The notes under the pieces: generated by a model
What the model was told of the DNA's origin: nothing
What the model saw: the letters and a program-made list of their open reading frames with translations, nothing else
Database searches by the model: none
Source: UBA2334 sp049653005
GTDB taxonomy: Bacteria > Pseudomonadota > Gammaproteobacteria > Burkholderiales > Burkholderiaceae_C
DNA length: 64,000 nt
NCBI GenBank assembly: GCA_049653005.1
Contig: JBASFL010000131.1
Coordinates: 1 to 64,000, forward strand
Direction: 5' to 3'
In this document: piece after piece, positions 59,588 through 64,000 of the stretch
Numbering within the stretch: position 1 is the stretch's first letter
Layout of the letters: every line of letters begins with the position of its first letter
Translations under genes and position numbers: made by a program

Positions 59588-61027
59588 ATGCGCCTTCGAC
59601 TTGTTCACACCCTTTCACTGATGTTGCTTGCCGCCGTGGGCTTCAGCGTGGCGGCCATGGGGGGCGTGGGGGCGTGGCACCTGAGGCAAGGCTTCAGCGC
59701 GTACGTTCAGGCCCGGGACGTGGAGCGGCTCGACACCTTCGTGGCGGTCACGGCCACACGGCTGGCCACGGACGGCGGCGTTGACGCGCTGTTGAACCGC
59801 CGCATCACCGTGCCCATGCTGCTGGCCGACCTGGCCAAAAAAGAAGGCGATACACGGCCGCACCGTGCCGGTGGTGGCCCCAACAACGGTGCCCCACCAC
59901 CGCCCCCGGGCCCGCCTGATGCGTTTGGGGCCCGGCTGGCGCTGTTTTTTCCAGACGGCCGTCGGCTGGCGGGAAGACCGCTGGCCCCTGACGGGGGGCC
60001 GTTGATCGAACGCCCCGTTGTGGTGGAGGGCCAAGTGTTGGCCCTTGCCCGGCTCAGGCCCATACAGCGGATGGCCGACGAATACGAGGTGCGGTTTCTT
60101 CGCTCCCAATACCTGGGCATGGCCGCTGTGGCCGCCGTGCTGATGGTGCTGGCGCTGGCCTTGGCGTGGTGGCTTGCCCGCCACTGGGCGCGCCCGTTGG
60201 CAGCTGTGCGAGACGCCACGGCCCGCATTGCGCGGGGCGAGTTGGGGGTGCGGCTGCCCATGGAACGCCACGACGAAATCGGCGATGTGGTGCGCAACGT
60301 CAACGCCATGGCCGAAAGCCTGCAGCGCCTGGAGGGTGCCCGGCGGCGCTGGATTGCCGACATGTCACACGAGCTGCGCACGCCGCTGAGCGGGTTGCGC
60401 GCAGAGGTTGAGGCCTTGCTGGACGGCGTGCGGCCCTTTTCGTTGGCGGCGGCGCATTCCCTGCACGAAGACATTCTTCGGTTGGGGACGTTGGTGGACG
60501 ATTTGCACCTGCTCGCCATGGCCGATCTCCAGAGCCTGCCTTGCCATTTCACCGACTGTGATGCCGAAACCGTGGTGCGTGAAACCGTTCAACGTTACCA
60601 ACCCCGGTTCACCGCCCGTGGGCTGGTGCTGAGCGCCACCACCACCCCGGTGTGCACCCATGCCGACCCTGCACGCCTCACCCAGCTGCTGTGCAATTTG
60701 CTTGAAAACAGCTTGCGCTACACCGACCCACCCGGGCAGGTGGCGGTGAGCCTTTGGGAAGACGGCGCGACCCTGTGCCTGCAAGTGGACGACAGCACGC
60801 CCGGCGTGCCCGATGGTGACCTGCCACGCGTGTTTGAGCCGCTGTACCGCGCCGACGCGGCCCGCAGCCGCCACAGCGGCGGCAGTGGCCTGGGCCTGGC
60901 CATTTGCCAGGCCATTGCACAGGCGCACAAAGGGCACCTCACGGCCGGTGTGTCGCCCCTGGGTGGGCTGCGGCTGAGGCTGGTGCTGCCGGTTCAACGC
61001 AGAAAGGTGCCGCCGCTGTGGCCTTGA
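59588..61027 (+). CDS. Sensor histidine kinase (BaeS-like)
   Basis: Inner-membrane kinase of 479 residues: helix 1 at ~8-30, a ~145-residue periplasmic domain with a Gly/Pro-rich stretch (NNGAPPPPPGPPD), helix 2 (MAAVAAVLMVLALALAWWLA), HAMP, HisKA with His261 (ADMSHELRTPLSG), and HATPase with NLLENSLRYT and GSGLGLAICQA. ATG 59588 fits the first helix. It overlaps its response regulator and is divergent from the YHYH lipoprotein. The signal is unknown; envelope stress is the usual BaeS role. Confidence 0.92.
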   Translation: MRLRLVHTLSLMLLAAVGFSVAAMGGVGAWHLRQGFSAYVQARDVERLDTFVAVTATRLATDGGVDALLNRRITVPMLLADLAKKEGDTRPHRAGGGPNNGAPPPPPGPPDAFGARLALFFPDGRRLAGRPLAPDGGPLIERPVVVEGQVLALARLRPIQRMADEYEVRFLRSQYLGMAAVAAVLMVLALALAWWLARHWARPLAAVRDATARIARGELGVRLPMERHDEIGDVVRNVNAMAESLQRLEGARRRWIADMSHELRTPLSGLRAEVEALLDGVRPFSLAAAHSLHEDILRLGTLVDDLHLLAMADLQSLPCHFTDCDAETVVRETVQRYQPRFTARGLVLSATTTPVCTHADPARLTQLLCNLLENSLRYTDPPGQVAVSLWEDGATLCLQVDDSTPGVPDGDLPRVFEPLYRADAARSRHSGGSGLGLAICQAIAQAHKGHLTAGVSPLGGLRLRLVLPVQRRKVPPLWP

Positions 61028-61713
61028 ACACCCAGGGTGCTGAGCCCTATGTGCTGGTGGTCGAAGACGACCCCAAGATCGCGCAGGTTCTGGTGGACTA
61101 TTTGCACGCCGGTGGCCTGGCCGCTCGCCAGGTGGCCGACGGTGTGCTGGCCGTGCAAACCGCCAGACAGCACCCCCCGGGGGTCATCGTGCTCGACCTG
61201 ATGTTGCCCGGCATGGACGGCATGGCCGTGTGCCAGGCCGTGCGTGCGTTCAGCGACGTGCCCATCATCATGTTGACCGCGCGGGTGGACGAGGCAGACC
61301 GGTTGCGCGGCCTGGACGCCGGTGCCGACGACTATGTGTGCAAACCCTTCAGCCCCAGGGAGGTGGTGTCGCGCGTGAAAGCGCAGCTGCGCCGTGCCAG
61401 CGGTTTGCTGCAGGTGCGGGCGGTGCCTTGGCTTGTGGACGACAACACCTGGCGCATCGCGTGGCGCGGTCAGTGGCTGCCCCTGACACCGGTCGAATTC
61501 CGCATGCTGCGCCAACTGCTGAGCCAACCGGGGCGGGTGTTTTCGCGCGCCCAATTGCTGGGCGGTCTGCATGACGATTTGCGCGACGTGAGCGACCGCG
61601 CCGTTGACAGCCATGTGAAGAACCTGAGGCGAAAAATCCAGGCCGCTGACCCTTCGAGCGATTGCCTCGTCTCGGTGTACGGCGTGGGTTACCGGTTTGA
61701 ACCCCCCCACTGA
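61018..61713 (+). CDS. OmpR-family response regulator (BaeR-like)
   Basis: Regulator of 231 residues: receiver with Asp60 (VIVLDLMLPGMDG) and KPFSPREVVSRVKAQLRR, followed by a winged-helix OmpR domain (LTPVEFRMLRQLLSQPGRVFSRAQLL, VDSHVKNLRRKI). GTG 61018 with AAAGG upstream is preferred; TTG 61024 overlaps the kinase stop as TTGA and is an alternative. It is the partner of the kinase it overlaps. Confidence 0.92.
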   Translation: MALNTQGAEPYVLVVEDDPKIAQVLVDYLHAGGLAARQVADGVLAVQTARQHPPGVIVLDLMLPGMDGMAVCQAVRAFSDVPIIMLTARVDEADRLRGLDAGADDYVCKPFSPREVVSRVKAQLRRASGLLQVRAVPWLVDDNTWRIAWRGQWLPLTPVEFRMLRQLLSQPGRVFSRAQLLGGLHDDLRDVSDRAVDSHVKNLRRKIQAADPSSDCLVSVYGVGYRFEPPH

Positions 61714-61728
61714 TTCACCCGCGCCGCG

Positions 61729-62865
61729 TCAAGCCACCGCTTGCACCACCCGGTTGCGTCCCTCTCGTTTGGCCTGGTACAGGGCGTGGTCGGCGCTGCG
61801 CAGCAGCTCGTCCACGGTGTGGCCGTGGTCGGGGTAGCTGGCCACGCCCACCGACAAGGTGACAGCAATTTCCCCACCCGCGGTCAGGAACGCGTGGCTT
61901 TGCACCGCCCGGCGCAACTGCTCGGCGCGTTGCAAGGCCTGGGGCAGTGGCAGCTGGGGCAGCATCAGCAAAAACTCTTCGCCGCCGTAGCGGCACACCA
62001 CGTCGTGGGCGCGGGCATGGGTGGCCAGAATCAGCCCCATTTGGCGCAGCACCTCGTCACCCACCGGGTGGCCGTGGGTGTCGTTGATGGTTTTGAAGTG
62101 GTCGATGTCCACCATCAGCAGCGAAATGGGCGATCCCTCGCGGGCGCAGCGCATCAGCTCGCGTTGCAAGGTGGTGTCCAGGTAGCGGCGGTTGTATTGG
62201 CCGGTCAGCGGGTCGCGGTGGGCTTGCTCGCGCAGTTGCTCTTGCAGGCGGTTGATTTCATCCAGCTGGGTGCGCAGGACTTCGTTGGCCTGCTCGATGG
62301 CTTGTGCGCTCAGCTCGCGTTCCTGGCGCAGCCGCCGCAACTGGCTGATGCGGATTTGTGCCACGTCGCCAATGCCCAGCACATACACCAGCAGCCCCGC
62401 CATGCAAAACAGGGTGGTGGGCCAATCGGTGTCGGGGCGCCAGGCGAACGCGCCGGTGGCCCACCAGGTCAGCGCCCCAAGCCCAAACGCCGCACCTGCC
62501 GACACGCCCCCGCGCCAGCCTTTGTTGAACACGCTGTTGAACAGGGTGGCCATGCCCATGGCAAACGACAGCCAGGTGGGCAGGCCCAGCACGGCGGCGC
62601 AAAGGCCCAGGCTGTAAGCGTCCACCAGCAGGTGCTTCATCTCACGGGCAATGGGGTCGGGCGCTGGGCGCACCAGGGTCAGCAGGGCTTGCGGGTACAC
62701 CAGCAGCTGCGCCACCAGGTAGGCCCACAGGCCCAGCGACACCGGTGTGCCCCACAGGTGCAGTGCCACGGCGACCAGCACCGCCGCAAACGACAGGCTG
62801 CGGAACTGGTGGTGTTTGCGCACCAGCCAAGGGGTGCGGTGTGGGGCGAATGTGTGAGGCATCAT
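61729..62865 (-). CDS. Membrane diguanylate cyclase (MASE2-like sensor)
   Basis: Enzyme of 378 residues making c-di-GMP from GTP. An N-terminal MASE2-like region of about six helices (HQFRSLSFAAVLVAVALHLWG) is followed by a coiled coil and a GGDEF domain with active GGEEF at 294-298 and an intact inhibitory RAHD site. It is like DgcC/AdrA, which drives cellulose or biofilm formation. It lies tail to tail with the BaeR-like gene. Confidence 0.9.
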   Translation of the reverse strand: MMPHTFAPHRTPWLVRKHHQFRSLSFAAVLVAVALHLWGTPVSLGLWAYLVAQLLVYPQALLTLVRPAPDPIAREMKHLLVDAYSLGLCAAVLGLPTWLSFAMGMATLFNSVFNKGWRGGVSAGAAFGLGALTWWATGAFAWRPDTDWPTTLFCMAGLLVYVLGIGDVAQIRISQLRRLRQERELSAQAIEQANEVLRTQLDEINRLQEQLREQAHRDPLTGQYNRRYLDTTLQRELMRCAREGSPISLLMVDIDHFKTINDTHGHPVGDEVLRQMGLILATHARAHDVVCRYGGEEFLLMLPQLPLPQALQRAEQLRRAVQSHAFLTAGGEIAVTLSVGVASYPDHGHTVDELLRSADHALYQAKREGRNRVVQAVA

Positions 62866-62870
62866 TTTAT

Positions 62871-62921
62871 GAAAAATAGGCCTCTAGCGCTTGACCGTAT
62901 TGGGTTTGCAGCTATGCATTA
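62871..62921 (-). repeat. Interspersed repeat between two c-di-GMP genes
   Basis: On the minus strand ATAGCTGCAAACCCAATACG followed by GTCAAGCGCTAGAGGCC and TATTTTTC. It fills the gap between the GGDEF/EAL stop and the diguanylate cyclase start. Confidence 0.75.
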
Positions 62922-64000
62922 TTCGGCAATCAACACGCTGGAACGCAGCGTTTCCCAGGCCTTGAACTGGTGCCATTGGGCCACCCAGGCGGGCCAGTCG
63001 GCCGCTGGCATGGGGCGGCCAATGCCGTAGCCCTGTGCCAGGTGGCAGCCCAGGCGCAGCAGGGCGGCGGCGTGCTCCAGCGTTTCCACCCCCTCGGCAA
63101 TCACGGGGCGGTGGAAGGCGTGTGCCAGGTACACCACGCTTTGCACAATGCCGTGGTCCTCCGGGTCGGTCAGCATGTCGCGCACAAAGCTCTGGTCGAT
63201 CTTGATGAGGTCCACCGGCAGCTTGCGGAAGTAGGCCAGCGACGAGTAACCGGTGCCGAAATCGTCCAGGGCGAAGCGCACGCCCAGCTCGCGGCATTCC
63301 GTCATGACGCGGGCGGCGGTTTGCATGTCGGCCAAGGCGGCGCTTTCCAGAATTTCCAGCTCCAGCTCGCCGGGTTGCACCGCCGGGTGGCGTTGCAGGG
63401 CACCTTGCAGCCAGGGTTTGAAGCCGGGTTTGAGCAGTTGCGGCCCGCTCAGGTTGACGCTGATGCAGGCGTCTGGCGCCAGCACATTGCCCAGTGCCTT
63501 CCAGGCGGTGATTTGCGCCAGCGCGGTTTCAATGACCCATTCGCCCACCAGCACTTCCAGGTCGGTGCCGTCCATGTGCCACAGAAAGGCGGCGGGCGAC
63601 AGCAGGCCTTGCTCGGGGTGTTGCCAGCGGATCAGGGCCTCGGCCCCCACCACCTCGCCGGTGTCCAGGTCCACCTTGGGTTGGTAGAACAGCCGCAGTT
63701 CGTTGTCGGCCAGGGCTTCTGCCAACCGGGTAACCAGCTCGCGCTGCACCTGCACTTCGCGGTCTTGGGCCAGGTCGAACAGGTGGTGCTGGTTGCGCCC
63801 GGCCTGCTTGGCGCGGTACATGGCCTGGTCGGCGTGGCGCAGCAGGGTGTCGGCGTCCACGTCGTCAGCGGGGAACAGGGTCACCCCCACACTGGCCGAC
63901 ACGGTGGCGCTCACATCGCCCAGGGCCACGGGTTGTTTCACCGCCGTCAGCACGCGCTCCAGCACGCCCTCCCATTCGTTGGGTTCGCCCAGGTCGGACA
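62919..64000 (-). CDS. GGDEF/EAL protein, 5' end beyond the window
   Basis: The frame is open to the window end, so only the C-terminal ~360 residues are seen: the end of a GGDEF domain (SASVGVTLFPADDVDADTLLRHADQAMYRAKQAGRN) and a complete EAL domain with EAL (GAEALIRW), ILESAAL and DDFGTGYSS, so phosphodiesterase activity is likely. The GGDEF active site itself lies outside. It resembles the EAL domain of the 39303-42758 protein closely. The 3' end runs into an interspersed repeat. Confidence 0.92.
   Translation of the reverse strand, partial: SDLGEPNEWEGVLERVLTAVKQPVALGDVSATVSASVGVTLFPADDVDADTLLRHADQAMYRAKQAGRNQHHLFDLAQDREVQVQRELVTRLAEALADNELRLFYQPKVDLDTGEVVGAEALIRWQHPEQGLLSPAAFLWHMDGTDLEVLVGEWVIETALAQITAWKALGNVLAPDACISVNLSGPQLLKPGFKPWLQGALQRHPAVQPGELELEILESAALADMQTAARVMTECRELGVRFALDDFGTGYSSLAYFRKLPVDLIKIDQSFVRDMLTDPEDHGIVQSVVYLAHAFHRPVIAEGVETLEHAAALLRLGCHLAQGYGIGRPMPAADWPAWVAQWHQFKAWETLRSSVLIAE

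Overview
The window looks like a chromosomal segment of a GC-rich betaproteobacterium of the order Burkholderiales, most likely family Comamonadaceae. The support is the urease/urt gene content, an EF-P with arginine at position 32, several Bug (TctC-type) and FCD/GntR families, and a dispersed ~50-bp hairpin repeat of the kind found in comamonad genomes. No phage, plasmid, CRISPR or complete insertion sequence was seen, and no gene-free stretch exceeds 300 bp. The longest gaps are 1857-2084 (a repeat copy, otherwise nothing recognised), 15141-15382 (the tRNA-Ser terminator plus sequence in which nothing was recognised) and 29682-29924 (regulatory region between ureA and the sensor gene).

Layout. 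1-362: tRNA-Ala, tRNA-Glu, tRNA-Asp and a strong terminator. 433-5926: drug/metabolite exporter and O6-alkylguanine repair protein (minus strand), then phosphomannomutase, a glycosyltransferase and KDO transferase WaaA (plus strand, LPS synthesis). 5904-13513: TolC, rhodanese, isoaspartyl-methyltransferase-like protein, and an RND efflux operon (TetR, adaptor, pump). 13573-16203: LOG-type protein, EF-P, tRNA-Ser and a GntR/FCD regulator. 16266-19540: an operon of Rieske oxygenase, glutamine-synthetase-like ligase and 2Fe-2S ferredoxin. 20162-21583: an aspartokinase of the ectoine-associated type.

Urea block. 21737-29681 holds ureA, ureJ(hupE), ureB, ureC, then gap, an exported protein and a ParDE module, then ureE, ureF and ureG. 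ureD is not present. Divergent to ureA is a large fusion protein (NCS1-type transporter, Cys-rich segment, two membrane helices, histidine kinase, receiver) followed by a LuxR-type response regulator and a periplasmic-binding/GGDEF/EAL protein (29925-37379). The urea ABC transporter is split: urtA at 42941-44218 and urtBCDE at 53390-57789. Between them lie a toxin-antitoxin pair, a LysR gene, a class II aldolase, a FIST gene broken by a stop codon, and a GntR-lyase-Bug-hydratase catabolic operon.

The most striking observation is an 18-bp inverted repeat (ATACGCC-N4-GGCGTAT) at three places only: before the transporter-kinase gene, before urtA and before urtB. Together with the transporter-kinase and its partner regulator, this suggests a urea-responsive (or related amide/amine-responsive) transceptor two-component system controlling the scattered urea genes. 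This is inference; no urea response is shown by sequence alone.

57831-64000: an EF-hand exported protein and a YHYH lipoprotein (minus strand), a BaeSR-like two-component pair, a MASE2-like diguanylate cyclase, and a GGDEF/EAL protein cut by the window end. Four c-di-GMP enzymes lie in this window.
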